Shown: positions 15,601 through 25,527 of the stretch, piece by piece
Numbering within the stretch: position 1 is the first letter of the stretch
Layout: each line of letters starts with the position of its first letter
Source of the DNA: Thermincola ferriacetica
Lineage (GTDB): Bacteria > Bacillota > Thermincolia > Thermincolales > Thermincolaceae
Assembly (NCBI RefSeq): GCF_001263415.1
Contig: NZ_LGTE01000004.1
Location: 62,001-126,000, forward strand
Direction of reading: 5' to 3'
DNA length: 64,000 bases
Translations under genes and position numbers: made by a program
The notes under the pieces: model-generated
What the model saw: the letters and a program-made list of their open reading frames with translations, nothing else
The model's database searches: none
What the model was told of the DNA's origin: nothing

Positions 15601-17226
15601 CTACCTGGCCAACCAAACTCTTTCCAACGGTTTTATATTAAGCCTTGACATATATAAATTTTTCACCCTGGGGCTTACCAAACCGGTCTGGGCGGAATAG
15701 TAAAGCACTACTCCCACACTGTCGTCCATCAGCATCTGCTGCGCTTGTTTGTATAGTTCCGTTCGCTTCCTTTTATTTGCTGTTTCCCTTGCTGCCAGAA
15801 GAATTTGGTCAAACCGGGGATTTTTATAAAAGGCGAAATTGGCGTTACCGACCTCAGTGGAGGCAAATAGGGGATAGAGAAATGTCTCGGGGTCGGGGTA
15901 ATCCGCAACCCAACTGAGGCGAAACATTTGCGAATTCCCTGCCACCAAATCTTCCAGATAAGCCGCCGGCTCCATGTTTACCAACCGCACATTGATGCCA
16001 ACTTTCTTAAGGTGGGCCTGAACAATCTCCGCTACCCGCTGATTGAGCTCTGACGTGTTATATTTCAGTTCTATAACAGGCAACCCTGCCCCTTTCGGAT
16101 ACCCAGCTTTATCCAGCATTTCCAGGGCTTTCGCCTGGTTGTATTCATAACCTCGGACATCATCCCCAAATCCCGGAATACCTTTAGGCACAATCCCCTT
16201 TCCATATACTGCCTGGCCCTCAAGAGCCGTTATAATCTCCTCACGGTTAACTGCATAATTTATAGCTTTTCTTAGATATTTATTGTTGAAGGGAGGCTTG
16301 TTTACATTAAACACATACATGGTAACTTCCAGCAGGTCTGTGGTCTTGACCTGCCCCGGAAATTCACCAGCCACAGCTTTTAGCTGTCCCGGCGGTATCC
16401 GGTCAACCAGATCCAGGTTGCCTGCCCTGTATTCATTTAAAGCTGTTGTTTCTTCTTTGATAAAGCGATAGATTACTTTGTCCAGATATGGCCTGCCCTT
16501 AAAATAATCGGAATTGGCCTTTAATTCTATTTGGCTGTTATTCCAGTCTTTTACCCGGAACGGTCCTGTCCCCGCGAGCAATCCTTGAGCCGCCTGAGTC
16601 CCAAAGTCTGTTCCCGCTTTCTCCACTGCAGACCTGTCAACAACAGCCAAACCTGGGTGGACCAACACATATAAGAATGTGGGGCTGGGCTCGGCCAATT
16701 CCATCTCCAGGACGTATTTGCCTCTAACCCTTATACCGGTTGTTTCCTTTGTCTTACCTGCAAGCTTTTCCCGTCCTCCCTTGACCACCGTTAACAGCCC
16801 GGAAAGCTCGGAAGCTGTATGGGGATCTAAAATTCGTTCGAAAGAATACTTAAAATCTTCGGCTGTTACTTCCTTCCCCGAATGAAACCGGGCTCCCTTA
16901 GCCAGGTAGAAAATATATAAGCGGCCGTTGTTTTTAATTTCCCACCGTTCAGCATGGGCCGGCCTAATCTCCATATTTTGAGGGTCAAGAGTAAGTAACC
17001 CCCGAAATACTTGCATGCCTACTTCAATGCTTGCTGAATCGTAGAGGTGAGCAGGGTCGAGGGATTGTACGGGAGCAGGGAGGTGAGCCCTGAGTACGCC
17101 TCCGAGCAGTGGGTTTTCTGAACCTTGAGTCGGCTTATCTGCAGCCGTTGAACACCCGGTAAAAATCACGGAAGTCCATATAAATATAGTATAAAAGAAC
17201 AGCCTCCAATTAAACCTAAATACCAC
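15601..17226 (-). CDS. Extracellular solute-binding lipoprotein of the oligopeptide-type importer (SBP family 5)
   Basis: This 541-residue protein starts at a GTG after AGGTG. The signal peptide ends in lipobox IFTGC, giving a diacylglyceryl-Cys anchor on the membrane exterior. The SBP_bac_5 body shows SLDPAHLYD, VFRGLLTLD, GARFHSGKEVTAEDFKYS, KAINYAVNREEI and the C-terminal cluster near LSWVADYPDPETFLYPLF, as expected for DppA/OppA relatives. It is first in a five-gene operon (binding protein, two permeases, two ATPases). The 17227-17373 gap before it is AT-rich and contains the short inverted repeat CATTCATTTAATG, a possible operator. Confidence 0.93.
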   Translation of the reverse strand: MVFRFNWRLFFYTIFIWTSVIFTGCSTAADKPTQGSENPLLGGVLRAHLPAPVQSLDPAHLYDSASIEVGMQVFRGLLTLDPQNMEIRPAHAERWEIKNNGRLYIFYLAKGARFHSGKEVTAEDFKYSFERILDPHTASELSGLLTVVKGGREKLAGKTKETTGIRVRGKYVLEMELAEPSPTFLYVLVHPGLAVVDRSAVEKAGTDFGTQAAQGLLAGTGPFRVKDWNNSQIELKANSDYFKGRPYLDKVIYRFIKEETTALNEYRAGNLDLVDRIPPGQLKAVAGEFPGQVKTTDLLEVTMYVFNVNKPPFNNKYLRKAINYAVNREEIITALEGQAVYGKGIVPKGIPGFGDDVRGYEYNQAKALEMLDKAGYPKGAGLPVIELKYNTSELNQRVAEIVQAHLKKVGINVRLVNMEPAAYLEDLVAGNSQMFRLSWVADYPDPETFLYPLFASTEVGNANFAFYKNPRFDQILLAARETANKRKRTELYKQAQQMLMDDSVGVVLYYSAQTGLVSPRVKNLYMSRLNIKPLERVWLAR

Positions 17227-17373
17227 AGGTTTTCACCTCATCCCGGCTATTTAGGTCTAAATTCGACGACTTTCCCAATTTTTCCTTTTATTCCTTCAAA
17301 CATATTACATTCATTTAATGTTTTTGAAAATTTTCAGGGGTTTTGCGACCCACAAATTAAAGCATATTTTTTT

Positions 17374-17943
17374 CTAGCCCTCGCCGTATATCCAACGGTA
17401 TTTTTCATATCCTTTCAAAACACGTTTCACGTATTCCCTTGTTTCCGGAAACGGTATATCTTCCACAGTCTCATGCCGGCCGCTCCACTGTCTGGTCTGT
17501 ATCCATTGTTTTACATTACCCCGCCCTGCATTATAGGCAGCAATCATGAGTATTTTGTCATTGCCAAACTCTTTGCTCAGGTCGGCTAAATACCAACACC
17601 CTATTTTTATGTTAATTTTTGGGTCGTACAGGTCGTCAGGTTGAAAACCTTCCAGATTCATCTGTTCAGCAGCCCATTTTCCCGTCTCGGGCATAATTTG
17701 CATGATTCCACGCGCCCCGCGGTACGATTCCGCCTCCTCGACGAAATGACTTTCCTCCCTGATGATGGCTGCTACCAAATACGGATCCACCTCATATTCC
17801 TGCGCGTATTTGAATATCATTTCCCGGTAAGGAAAAGGATATAATTTGCGCCAAAACCATTTGCTGGTCAAAAGCAGGGCAAGAAGCAACAATAAACCAA
17901 GCCATTTCGTCCTTTTCAAAACTTTTCTTAAATCTATAAGCAA
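17374..17943 (-). CDS. Membrane-anchored lytic transglycosylase (Slt family)
   Basis: About 189 residues from a TTG nine bases after GGAG (a GTG three codons earlier abuts the ribosome site). An N-terminal membrane helix (LGLLLLLALLLTS) precedes an SLT domain with AIIREESHF (catalytic Glu), GARGIMQIMP and AAYNAGRGNVKQW. It cleaves the glycan backbone of peptidoglycan with formation of anhydro-muramic ends. It follows coaE by about 20 bp, a common arrangement in Clostridia. Confidence 0.93.
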   Translation of the reverse strand: MLIDLRKVLKRTKWLGLLLLLALLLTSKWFWRKLYPFPYREMIFKYAQEYEVDPYLVAAIIREESHFVEEAESYRGARGIMQIMPETGKWAAEQMNLEGFQPDDLYDPKINIKIGCWYLADLSKEFGNDKILMIAAYNAGRGNVKQWIQTRQWSGRHETVEDIPFPETREYVKRVLKGYEKYRWIYGEG

Positions 17944-17963
17944 GAAAATCACTCCAAAATCCC

Positions 17964-18563
17964 TTATTCAGTTAAGGATTTCATTAATTGCTCTATTTGT
18001 TTTCTGGTATTGGCCAAACTACCGTCATTGTTGATTATTCTGTCGGCAAACCTCAGCTTTTCTTCCAGCGGCATTTGGCTGTTAATTCGCGCCAGGGCCT
18101 GCTCTCTGGTAAAATTATTCCGTTTCATGAGCCGTTCAATCTGCGTTTCCGGGCTGACATAGATAACCCAGACTTCGTCAACCAGTTTATGGAGTCCGAC
18201 TTCCAACAGCAGTGGCGCATCAATTACCACCACCTGCCCTTTTTTATTTTGGGCCCTGTATTTTTCTGCTTCCGCAGCTATACTTTTAATTATTTCCGGA
18301 TGAGTTATTTCATTCAATATCTTTCTTTTCACAGGGTCATTAAATATTATCTGCCCTAAAAGAGGCCTGTTAATATTGCCATCATCCTTCAGTATTTCCG
18401 GGCCAAAAGCTTGTACAATTCGCTGCCAGGCCGGTTCGCCCGGAGCAACAACCTGCCGCGCTACTACATCAGCGTCGATTACCTCGGCTCCCAATTGCCG
18501 CAAAATTGAACTGACAGCGCTTTTCCCTGAAGCAATGCCGCCCGTAAGGCCGATAACCTTCAT
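17964..18563 (-). CDS. coaE: Dephospho-CoA kinase
   Basis: This 199-residue kinase catalyses the last step of coenzyme A synthesis, phosphorylating the 3'-hydroxyl of dephospho-CoA. P-loop GLTGGIASGKSAV lies at the N-terminus. It is followed by VIDADVVARQVVAPG (substrate Asp), VIDAPLLLEVGL and LMKRNNFTREQALARINSQM. The order polA-mutM-ytaF-coaE matches that of Bacillus and many Clostridia. Confidence 0.97.
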   Translation of the reverse strand: MKVIGLTGGIASGKSAVSSILRQLGAEVIDADVVARQVVAPGEPAWQRIVQAFGPEILKDDGNINRPLLGQIIFNDPVKRKILNEITHPEIIKSIAAEAEKYRAQNKKGQVVVIDAPLLLEVGLHKLVDEVWVIYVSPETQIERLMKRNNFTREQALARINSQMPLEEKLRFADRIINNDGSLANTRKQIEQLMKSLTE

Positions 18564-18687
18564 CTTTACCTCCGCCTTTTCCGTGACCCCTGGTTGGCTT
18601 CAAATTTAGCCTCCTCAGCGTAATAGTTTAATATAGTTCTACCAAAGTTATTCTTTTCCTGCCCATAATGGTCTCTTAAGGGCCAAA

Positions 18688-18715
18688 CAAAAAACGCGCC
18701 TGTAATCTTGCGCGC
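18688..18715 (-). terminator. Terminator after ytaF
   Basis: Minus-strand GCGCGC/GGCGCGT stem with a 10-nt loop, followed by TTTTTTG, immediately beyond the ytaF stop codon. Confidence 0.7.
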
Positions 18716-18721
18716 CCAACT

Positions 18722-19384
18722 CTATAATTTTATTACTCTCACCACTCCGAGCAAAACCAGTACCCAGCCGTGGACGGTTGCAGCCTTTTCGCCAAGCCAC
18801 CTGGCGGCATAACGCCGGCCGATCCAATCCCCTGTGCCTACCAGAACAAACTGGGTTACCCCCACTATAACGGGTGCCGTATAGGGCCTAAAGCCGGTCA
18901 TGGCAGCTCCTAAACCGGCCGCCAGCGCATCCATTGCCAGGGCCAGGCCCAGTAAAAACGCTTCTCTCCAGGAAATGACCCCCGACCTATCAATATCCGC
19001 CCGGACAGGTTCTCTGATAATCTGTATTACTAAACCCAGGGGCCGTAACTGAATCTTCAGCAACTCAGTTTTTTCCCCGTTTCTTTCATCGGCCTCGCCG
19101 TGTTGGCCGGACTGTCGGGCCCGCAACCTGGTCTGGTAAATTATCCAGCCGCCAACAGTAATTAAAATAGCTGCACCCACAGTTTCAGCCACTTTCAGGG
19201 ACACAATTTTTGTTATTGCCTGGCCCCCCAACATGGAAACACTTATAGCACAGACCGAAGTCAGACTTATTATGCAAAGAGACAGTACAGGTATTTTTAT
19301 TTTGCGTATACCGTAAGATACGCCGACCGCAAACCCGTCAAGACTCAAAGCCAGGGCAAAAAGCAGGACTGATACCCATTCCAC
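18722..19384 (-). CDS. ytaF: Sporulation membrane protein YtaF (MntP-related)
   Basis: About 220 residues from a GTG after GGGGAGGGGG; a longer reading would overlap mutM. There are six predicted membrane helices in two homologous halves, with LALSLDGFAVGVSYGIRK in the first and LALAMDALAAGLGAAM in the second. This is the duplicated Asp-containing motif of the MntP/YtaF family. In Bacillus YtaF is a forespore membrane protein of unclear role; manganese efflux is the activity of the related MntP. A hydrophilic linker (about residues 85-120) separates the halves. Confidence 0.88.
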   Translation of the reverse strand: MEWVSVLLFALALSLDGFAVGVSYGIRKIKIPVLSLCIISLTSVCAISVSMLGGQAITKIVSLKVAETVGAAILITVGGWIIYQTRLRARQSGQHGEADERNGEKTELLKIQLRPLGLVIQIIREPVRADIDRSGVISWREAFLLGLALAMDALAAGLGAAMTGFRPYTAPVIVGVTQFVLVGTGDWIGRRYAARWLGEKAATVHGWVLVLLGVVRVIKL

Positions 19385-19431
19385 GCCGGTCTTTCCCCCT
19401 CCCCTCTGATTATCACTGCAATATATGAAAA

Positions 19432-19479
19432 AGGGAGAAAAAGAGTGCAGGTCCGGAACCGGACCTGCACTCTTTTTTA
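19432..19479. terminator. Perfect bidirectional hairpin between mutM and ytaF
   Basis: AGAGTGCAGGTCCGG pairs perfectly with CCGGACCTGCACTCT (19442-19456 with 19459-19473) and is flanked by T runs on both strands. It terminates mutM transcripts. Confidence 0.85.
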
Positions 19480-20304
19480 CGCCTTTTGACACCTGCCACA
19501 GTAATATGAACTGCGGCCGCCGATCTTTTTCCGTAGAATGACTGAACCACAAACGGGACAGGGTTTTTCTTCTTTCCCATAGACTTTAAGTAAGTCCTGG
19601 TAATTACCGCTCTTACCTTCACCGTCAACATAGTCTTTAATGGATGTGCCGCGGTTTTCTATGCCCTCGGTTAAAACCTCGACAATAGCCCGGTGCAGCC
19701 TGCTTATTTCACGCTGATTAAGGGTAGAGGCCAGGCGCTCCGGGTTTATTTTGGCCCGGAATAAGGCTTCATCGGCATATATGTTACCGATTCCCGCGAT
19801 AAAGGTCTGATCCAGAAGTAAAGCCTTTATTTTGGTCCTTTTTCTTTTCAGTTCTTTCTTTAAAAATTCTTTGGTAAACTCCTCTGTAAGCGGCTCCACG
19901 CCCATAGTTCTGAGCCCCGTGATTTTATCCAACTGGTCGTCAGGCAGCAGGTACACGCGACCAAATTGCCTCTGGTCTGTAAACCTTAGTTCATTATCGT
20001 CACTTAAGTGAAATACAAGATGGGTATGTTTCGCCCGGACAGCCGTTCTTTCCGAATATATCAACTGTCCCGTCATCCTTAAGTGGAAGACGATAGCATA
20101 TCCGCCGGAAAGGTACAGCAGCAGGTACTTTCCCCGCCGTCCTAAATTTAATATTTCCCTGCCGGCTAGTATTTGTTGAAATTCCTCAACGGAAGGTTCT
20201 TTGATCACCTTGTCCATAAATATGTCCACATGCTGAATTGATTTGCCCAAAAGCTTTTCTTCCAGCGAACGCTTAACTGTCTCTACTTCGGGTAGTTCAG
20301 GCAT
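19477..20304 (-). CDS. mutM: Formamidopyrimidine-DNA glycosylase
   Basis: This 275-residue base-excision repair enzyme removes 8-oxoguanine and FaPy lesions. It begins MPELPEVET, with the catalytic Pro2 and Glu3. It contains FHLRMTGQL, the H2TH region GIGNIYADEALFRA and a C-terminal zinc finger CPVCG...YYCGRCQ, with GGRSSYYC carrying the intercalating loop region. It lies 69 bp downstream of polA, consistent with joint expression in DNA repair. Confidence 0.97.
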   Translation of the reverse strand: MPELPEVETVKRSLEEKLLGKSIQHVDIFMDKVIKEPSVEEFQQILAGREILNLGRRGKYLLLYLSGGYAIVFHLRMTGQLIYSERTAVRAKHTHLVFHLSDDNELRFTDQRQFGRVYLLPDDQLDKITGLRTMGVEPLTEEFTKEFLKKELKRKRTKIKALLLDQTFIAGIGNIYADEALFRAKINPERLASTLNQREISRLHRAIVEVLTEGIENRGTSIKDYVDGEGKSGNYQDLLKVYGKEEKPCPVCGSVILRKKIGGRSSYYCGRCQKA

Positions 20305-20373
20305 AACATCATCTCCTCAAATGTTTACATAAGGTGTCCACAACCTTAATTATAGCAAACCCATTCTGTAACT

Positions 20374-23034
20374 TTAATCGTTAATTTTCTCCATGTCGTA
20401 CCAGTTGAACCCCTTTTTCATGTCTACTTTTAATGGAACCGTTAATTTAACGGTGTTCTCCATACATTCCCTTACAATGCCTGTAACTTTTGGAAGTTCT
20501 TCAGGCGGCGCCTCAAAAATAAGTTCGTCGTGAACCTGCAGCAGCATGCGGGCTTTTAAGCCTTCTTTTTTGAGGCAATCGGCAACCCGGACCATGGCCA
20601 GTTTTATTATATCGGCGGCACTGCCCTGAATTGGAGTGTTCATGGCAGTGCGCTCCCCAAAGCTGCGAATATTCCGGTTGGGGCTTAAGATGTCGGGCAG
20701 GTAGCGGCGCCTGTTGAGCAAGGTGGTTACATATCCCTGTTCCCTGGCCAACCTGACTGTCTCCTCCAGGTATTTTTTTATACCCGCGTACCGGGCAAAG
20801 TAGTTTTCAATATACTGCCTGGCTTCTTTTCGGCTTACAGAGATATTTTTCGCCAGCCCAAAATCACTGATGCCGTAAACAATTCCGAAGTTAACAGCCT
20901 TGGCCCGGCTGCGCATCTCCCCGGTTACTTCCTCCAAAGACACGCCGAATACTTCCGCGGCAGTCCGAGTATGAATATCCTCGTCATTTCTGAAAGCCTG
21001 GACAAATCTTTCATCCCCGGAAAGGTGCGCCAGAATCCTGAGCTCGATCTGGGAATAATCTGCACTAAGGATTATCCAGCCTGGTTCGGAAGGTACGAAG
21101 GCCTTCCTGATCCTGCGGCCTTCTTCCATACGGATAGGTATGTTCTGCAGGTTTGGTTCAGTACTGCTCAACCGCCCCGTTGCCGTAACCGTCTGGTTAA
21201 AGGTGGTATGGACCTTTCCCGTAACGGGATTTATCAAAGGAATTAACCCGTCCACATAGGTTGACTTCAGCTTGACCAACTGGCGGTAATGAAGCACCCT
21301 GGCCACAATTTCATGCCTTTCCGCCAGGGTTTCCAGGACCTCAACGTCTGTCGAATACCCTGTTTTCGTCTTTTTAATGACCGGTAAACCCAGTTTTTCA
21401 AAAAGAATGGTTCCCAACTGCCGGGTAGAATTGATATTGAATTCCTCCCCGGCCAGCCTGTAAATATCCCCAGTAATCCGGTCGATTTCCGTACTTAGAT
21501 CCACAGACATGGCTTCCAGGTATTCCTTGTCCAATTTGACCCCGCTGAATTCCATATCGGCCAGAATATGCAGGAGGGGCATTTCCACATCAAAATACAG
21601 GTCAAGCATGTTCAGCTCGGCCAGCTTCTCATGCAGTACAGGTACCAGCCGCAATATAATATCGGCCTGGGCACAAAAAGACCTGTAGTCTTCTCCAGGG
21701 CTCAACTCCTGCCCCAAATACTTTATAGATAAAGCAGCTAAGTCGAGGTTGGAAACAGAAGGATCCAAAAGGTAAGCCGCCAACATGGTGTCGAATCCTG
21801 CGCGGACAGGCTTGTTGCCTAAACGTCGCAGTAAGATATCGGTCCTTTTGGCATCATGGAAGCATACCCGGCCCTTCGTCCAAAAGATCGCATCCAGGAT
21901 ACGGGTAAGTTTATCTGCAGGCTGCAGTTCCTCACCGGCAAGATACCCGCCGCTCCCCGGTTCGGCTGACCAGGCCAATCCAAGAATGCCGGCAGACCAT
22001 GGGTCCTGGTTTGAGGTTCGTAAAACAAGGGCCATGTCTTTTTTCTGTTCCGCAAATCGGGTTATAGAAGCTAAAGCCTCGTCAAAGTTATACTGTCTGT
22101 ACTCGCCATTAATTTGCAATTGCTTGGCTTCATCAACAGGTTCAAATAATTTTTCCGGCTGTTCCGGCGCCTTTTCCTGGGCCAGCTTTGTCAAAGCCTT
22201 AAATTCTAAACTCCGTCCCAACTCCAAAAGTTTCGCGTAGTCAGGTTCTTCCACCACACACTCCCGTAAATCTATCTCTATAGGCACATGCCTGATAATC
22301 GTAGCCAGTTTTTTGCTGAGAAGAGCCTGTTCCGCGTACTGCTCGAGTTTTTCCCGGAGTTTTCCGGCAACTGTACCTCTTTGGGCCAGCAGTTCTTCCA
22401 CGGAGCCATATTCCCTGACCAGTTTGGCGGCCGTTTTTTCTCCAATACCCGGCACCCCGGGGATATTATCGGAAGTATCGCCCATTAATCCTTTCATGTC
22501 TATTATCTGCGCAGGTTTGAGCCCGTAACGTTCGGCCACCTTGTTTTCGTCGTAAAGTTCCATTTCTGATATGCCTTTTTTGGTTAACATAACTCTTGTT
22601 TTGGGTGAAACCAACTGCAACGCGTCCCTGTCGCCCGTAACAATTACAGTTTCATATCCCATTTCTTCTGCTTTCAAGGAAACTGTACCTATTATATCAT
22701 CAGCTTCATAACCTTCTATTTCGTAAACGGGAATGCGAAAAGCGCGCACAATTTCTTTCACCAGGGGAAACTGGGGCTTCAGTTCGTCAGGTGTTGCTTT
22801 CCGGTGCCCCTTGTAATCTTCAAAATGCTCATTGCGAAAAGTAGTTTTCCCCTTATCAAAAGCTATGGCCAGGCAGGCTGGTTTTTCTTCGTTCAAAACC
22901 TTCATCAGCATGGTTGTGAAGCCGTATACGGCATTTGTATAAACGCCCGTAGTGGTTTTTAAGAGCGGTAAAGCGTAAAAAGCCCGGTAAACCAGGCTGT
23001 TTCCGTCTATAATAATAAACTTGCCCTGGGTCAT
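20374..23034 (-). CDS. polA: DNA polymerase I
   Basis: 886 residues from an ATG behind AAGGAGGGCTGCC; an upstream in-frame start at 23064 lacks a ribosome site. The N-terminal 5' nuclease domain (IIDGNSLVYRAFYALP, GYEADDIIGT, GLMGDTSDNIPGVPGIGEKTA) is followed by an exonuclease-like domain. That domain lacks the first DxE motif (LVLRTSNQDPW in its place), so proofreading is probably inactive, as in Bacillus PolI. The polymerase domain follows, with DYSQIELRILAHLS, RSRAKAVNFGIVYG, TPIQGSAADIIK and LLQVHDELIFE. It acts in repair and Okazaki fragment maturation. Confidence 0.98.
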   Translation of the reverse strand: MTQGKFIIIDGNSLVYRAFYALPLLKTTTGVYTNAVYGFTTMLMKVLNEEKPACLAIAFDKGKTTFRNEHFEDYKGHRKATPDELKPQFPLVKEIVRAFRIPVYEIEGYEADDIIGTVSLKAEEMGYETVIVTGDRDALQLVSPKTRVMLTKKGISEMELYDENKVAERYGLKPAQIIDMKGLMGDTSDNIPGVPGIGEKTAAKLVREYGSVEELLAQRGTVAGKLREKLEQYAEQALLSKKLATIIRHVPIEIDLRECVVEEPDYAKLLELGRSLEFKALTKLAQEKAPEQPEKLFEPVDEAKQLQINGEYRQYNFDEALASITRFAEQKKDMALVLRTSNQDPWSAGILGLAWSAEPGSGGYLAGEELQPADKLTRILDAIFWTKGRVCFHDAKRTDILLRRLGNKPVRAGFDTMLAAYLLDPSVSNLDLAALSIKYLGQELSPGEDYRSFCAQADIILRLVPVLHEKLAELNMLDLYFDVEMPLLHILADMEFSGVKLDKEYLEAMSVDLSTEIDRITGDIYRLAGEEFNINSTRQLGTILFEKLGLPVIKKTKTGYSTDVEVLETLAERHEIVARVLHYRQLVKLKSTYVDGLIPLINPVTGKVHTTFNQTVTATGRLSSTEPNLQNIPIRMEEGRRIRKAFVPSEPGWIILSADYSQIELRILAHLSGDERFVQAFRNDEDIHTRTAAEVFGVSLEEVTGEMRSRAKAVNFGIVYGISDFGLAKNISVSRKEARQYIENYFARYAGIKKYLEETVRLAREQGYVTTLLNRRRYLPDILSPNRNIRSFGERTAMNTPIQGSAADIIKLAMVRVADCLKKEGLKARMLLQVHDELIFEAPPEELPKVTGIVRECMENTVKLTVPLKVDMKKGFNWYDMEKIND

Positions 23035-23077
23035 GGCAGCCCTCCTTATCCTGTAACAGGCCATTTATATCAGTATC

Positions 23078-23086
23078 ATTATAGCA
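23078..23086 (-). promoter_or_regulatory. Extended -10 promoter element of polA
   Basis: Minus strand TGCTATAAT, about 45 bp upstream of the polA start. The -35 region is weak, which is typical when an extended -10 is present. Confidence 0.5.
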
Positions 23087-23225
23087 CATCAGGGTTATAA
23101 GAAAAACCAGGCCGTATCTTTTCTTTTACCAGTTCCTGTTGCTTTTTCTCAGCTTCCAGTTAAATTTTTTTCGGGCTGGCAAAGCCTGCGGGATGGCTTT
23201 GGTGCCACACCTTGCGAACCAAACT

Positions 23226-23829
23226 TTAGATACCTTTTGTACTTTTTTCTATGTCCTGGGAATTGGCCCACCCGAAATATTTAACGCGCAATGGCGATAG
23301 AGCGCCTTTCAGCTCTGTAATATTACAGGGGAAACGGCCGCAGTACTGTGGTGCCTCCAGCCACTTGTACACATAGCCGGGGATGTGACAGACCAGGAAA
23401 GGGCGGTAAATCTTATGGGCCTGCCAGAACTTATCCTCTCTGTAATGCTTTTCATCCCAAAAATCATACAGACGAAAAGCGTAATATTCAAATTCCGTCT
23501 GGTTAATCAGTTTTGGCATTTCCTCAACAACTTTATCTTCAAACATCTCATCGACGTAAAGGATTAAAATTCAGTCGGGGTCAGTTTTCACATTTTCCTG
23601 CCACTGCTTTTTGCGTAGCCTTGTATTCGGTAGAAAAAGTAGATCGTTTTGGGGTTATCGAGGTAAGAGCTATTCCTTGCAGGATTTCACGGCAAATATC
23701 TACCGTGTTATCGATGGAGTCATCATCAATTATAACAGCTTCATCAACATAGTGTCGGGCATGGGCCAAAACCCTGACCAGGTACCGTCCGCCTCATTCC
23801 GGACAATCATAGACAAGGTCAGTTTATTA
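23226..23829 (-). pseudogene. Decayed GT2-family glycosyltransferase
   Basis: Translated pieces in different frames assemble into one family 2 glycosyltransferase. NKLTLSMIVRNEAD (23829-23786) shifts frame into RYLVRVLAHARHYVDEAV and IIDDDSIDNTVDICREILQG. A second shift near 23620 leads into LRKKQWQENVKTDPD. A TGA at 23571-23573 then sits where the family has Trp (expected DWILILDVDE), followed by ILILYVDEMFEDK and an open C-terminal part. There are thus two frameshifts and one nonsense change, so no full product can be made. It is the last of a tandem array of paralogues. Confidence 0.8.
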
Positions 23830-24031
23830 CCACAGCTCTTCCTCTGCCAGTTCTCCCCCCCGCTTTTTTTGCCGGAATTCCCGCCTCTTTTTTGCCGGTT
23901 TGATCCTTCTTTTGTATTCCGCCACTTTAGGTATAATAATTTCATCTATCAGATCGATACAACTTAACAGGCACCTGGCCAGATTTTTCTCCTCGTTACG
24001 GACAATCATGCACAGGCTGAGTTTATTATGT
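23827..24031 (-). pseudogene. Internally deleted GT2 glycosyltransferase remnant
   Basis: The frame begins HNKLSLCMIVRNEEKNLARC and continues to LIDEIII, the first strand-helix-strand of a GT2 domain. It then jumps directly to a basic tail, KVAEYKRRIKPAKKRREF, ending in a stop. VDTGSTD, the DxD motif and all TPRs are missing. It looks like a paralogue that lost its middle, leaving the N-terminus fused to the C-terminal tail. Confidence 0.65.
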
Positions 24032-24054
24032 TTATTATGTTTCTTTTGTTTTCT

Positions 24055-25527
24055 TTATGGTTTGTTTTCATCTTTCCAAAGCAAAATATCCTTAATGTTA
24101 TCCATTAGTTTTTTGCATATTTCAGAAGTATTGCCTACTTCAACAGCCTTGTAGCAGGCCAGGGTAACTGCTGCTTTTGCCAAGGCAGCAGTTGCAGCAG
24201 TACGCAAATTTTTTAACGCAATTTGTTTATCATTTAATATTTCTAAAAATCTGGGAATAAAAAGCTGGGCAATATTTAAATCACTGATCATGATATCCCG
24301 GATGAGACCGAGAATCAGATATATTACAGCCTCATCATCAATTTCCCAGTCTAGTTTTGTCAAAAGCCTATATTTCGTGTCCGGTGGGCAGAAACCCAAA
24401 AAATCCTCTAGCCTGACTCGCGGGTGATGGTTTTTGTAAATGTTTATTAACTTATGCAAAGGGTATAGATAATTGGGCTGGGATTGTAATGCCAAAAAAT
24501 AAAATTTTACAGCCTTATCCCAGGAGTGTTTTGCCTCATTTATTTCACCTAAGACCTGATATACTTGGTGTTTCTTTATTCCCAGGTGATGTGGGGAACC
24601 AAAAGACAGGTGCATCATACATTCATTGATATCTTTTTCAGCTTCCGATAACTTTCCCATATCCAGCTTGGTCAACCCTGATAAAAACGACTGTTCCGGC
24701 GCCAGGGGGTAAAGGTCCTTATATCGGGTGATTAGCAGGTCCATCTCTGAAAGTTCGCCCAGTTTATAAAGACATAATCCCATTTTGATAATCAGGTCGG
24801 GCATATAGCCTTCTCGCACGGAAAGTGCGGACAGGGCCTGCCTGAATAAACTGAGGGCTTCCTTGAAACAGTCGGAAACAAAGTATTCACAACCCAAACT
24901 GTACAGCAGAAAAGGGTTACCCGGCTGTTCCCTCAAGGCTTTGATAATAACACTGGTATTGCGCTTGACTTTACTTTTCTTTTGGATTAATTCTGATAAG
25001 TACCCGTCGTGGTAAATAGTTAATGGTGCTCTTTTCAGGAAGTTTTCGCCGGCATGATGGCTTATGGAGAGCCTGACCTGTTCATGTATTGCTCCTGTAA
25101 AACGATATTCCGGTTTGTTGCGGAACAGACGGACTACAAAATCTTCACTGGTCTCAAATTCCCGTAGAGCTCCAAGTAAATTGACAATCCTGATAAAATA
25201 CCCCTCCACCCCGGGATCACTTAAAAGTTTTTTCACCTGGTCTCTACTTTCAAAGACCAGCACTTCATCGGCATCCAGCACAAGTATCCACTCGCCTGAA
25301 GCCTGGGCCAGAGAAAAGTTACGAGCATTACTGAAATTATCATCCCAGGCACAGTCAAATACCCTGGCGTTAAATTTTTTCCCTATTTCCCTGGTAGAAT
25401 CAGTCGACCCTGTATCAACAATAATGATTTCGTCAACCAGGCCGGAGACGCTTTTGAGGCAACGGGGCAGCATGGCTTCCTCGTTTTTTACAATCATACA
25501 CAGGGATAACAGTGGTAAAGAGTGCAT
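24055..25527 (-). CDS. GT2 glycosyltransferase with TPR repeats
   Basis: This 490-residue protein has an N-terminal GT-A domain (SLCMIVKNEEAMLPRCLKS, EIIIVDTGSTDSTREI and LVLDADE, the metal-binding DxD equivalent) and AIHEQV near residue 155. From about residue 200 it is built of TPR-like helical pairs (LLYSLGCEYFVSDCFKEALS). Such proteins transfer sugars to proteins or polysaccharides; the acceptor is unknown. Its start overlaps the end of the upstream paralogue by 34 bp, so the two are co-transcribed and probably coupled. Confidence 0.88.
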   Translation of the reverse strand: MHSLPLLSLCMIVKNEEAMLPRCLKSVSGLVDEIIIVDTGSTDSTREIGKKFNARVFDCAWDDNFSNARNFSLAQASGEWILVLDADEVLVFESRDQVKKLLSDPGVEGYFIRIVNLLGALREFETSEDFVVRLFRNKPEYRFTGAIHEQVRLSISHHAGENFLKRAPLTIYHDGYLSELIQKKSKVKRNTSVIIKALREQPGNPFLLYSLGCEYFVSDCFKEALSLFRQALSALSVREGYMPDLIIKMGLCLYKLGELSEMDLLITRYKDLYPLAPEQSFLSGLTKLDMGKLSEAEKDINECMMHLSFGSPHHLGIKKHQVYQVLGEINEAKHSWDKAVKFYFLALQSQPNYLYPLHKLINIYKNHHPRVRLEDFLGFCPPDTKYRLLTKLDWEIDDEAVIYLILGLIRDIMISDLNIAQLFIPRFLEILNDKQIALKNLRTAATAALAKAAVTLACYKAVEVGNTSEICKKLMDNIKDILLWKDENKP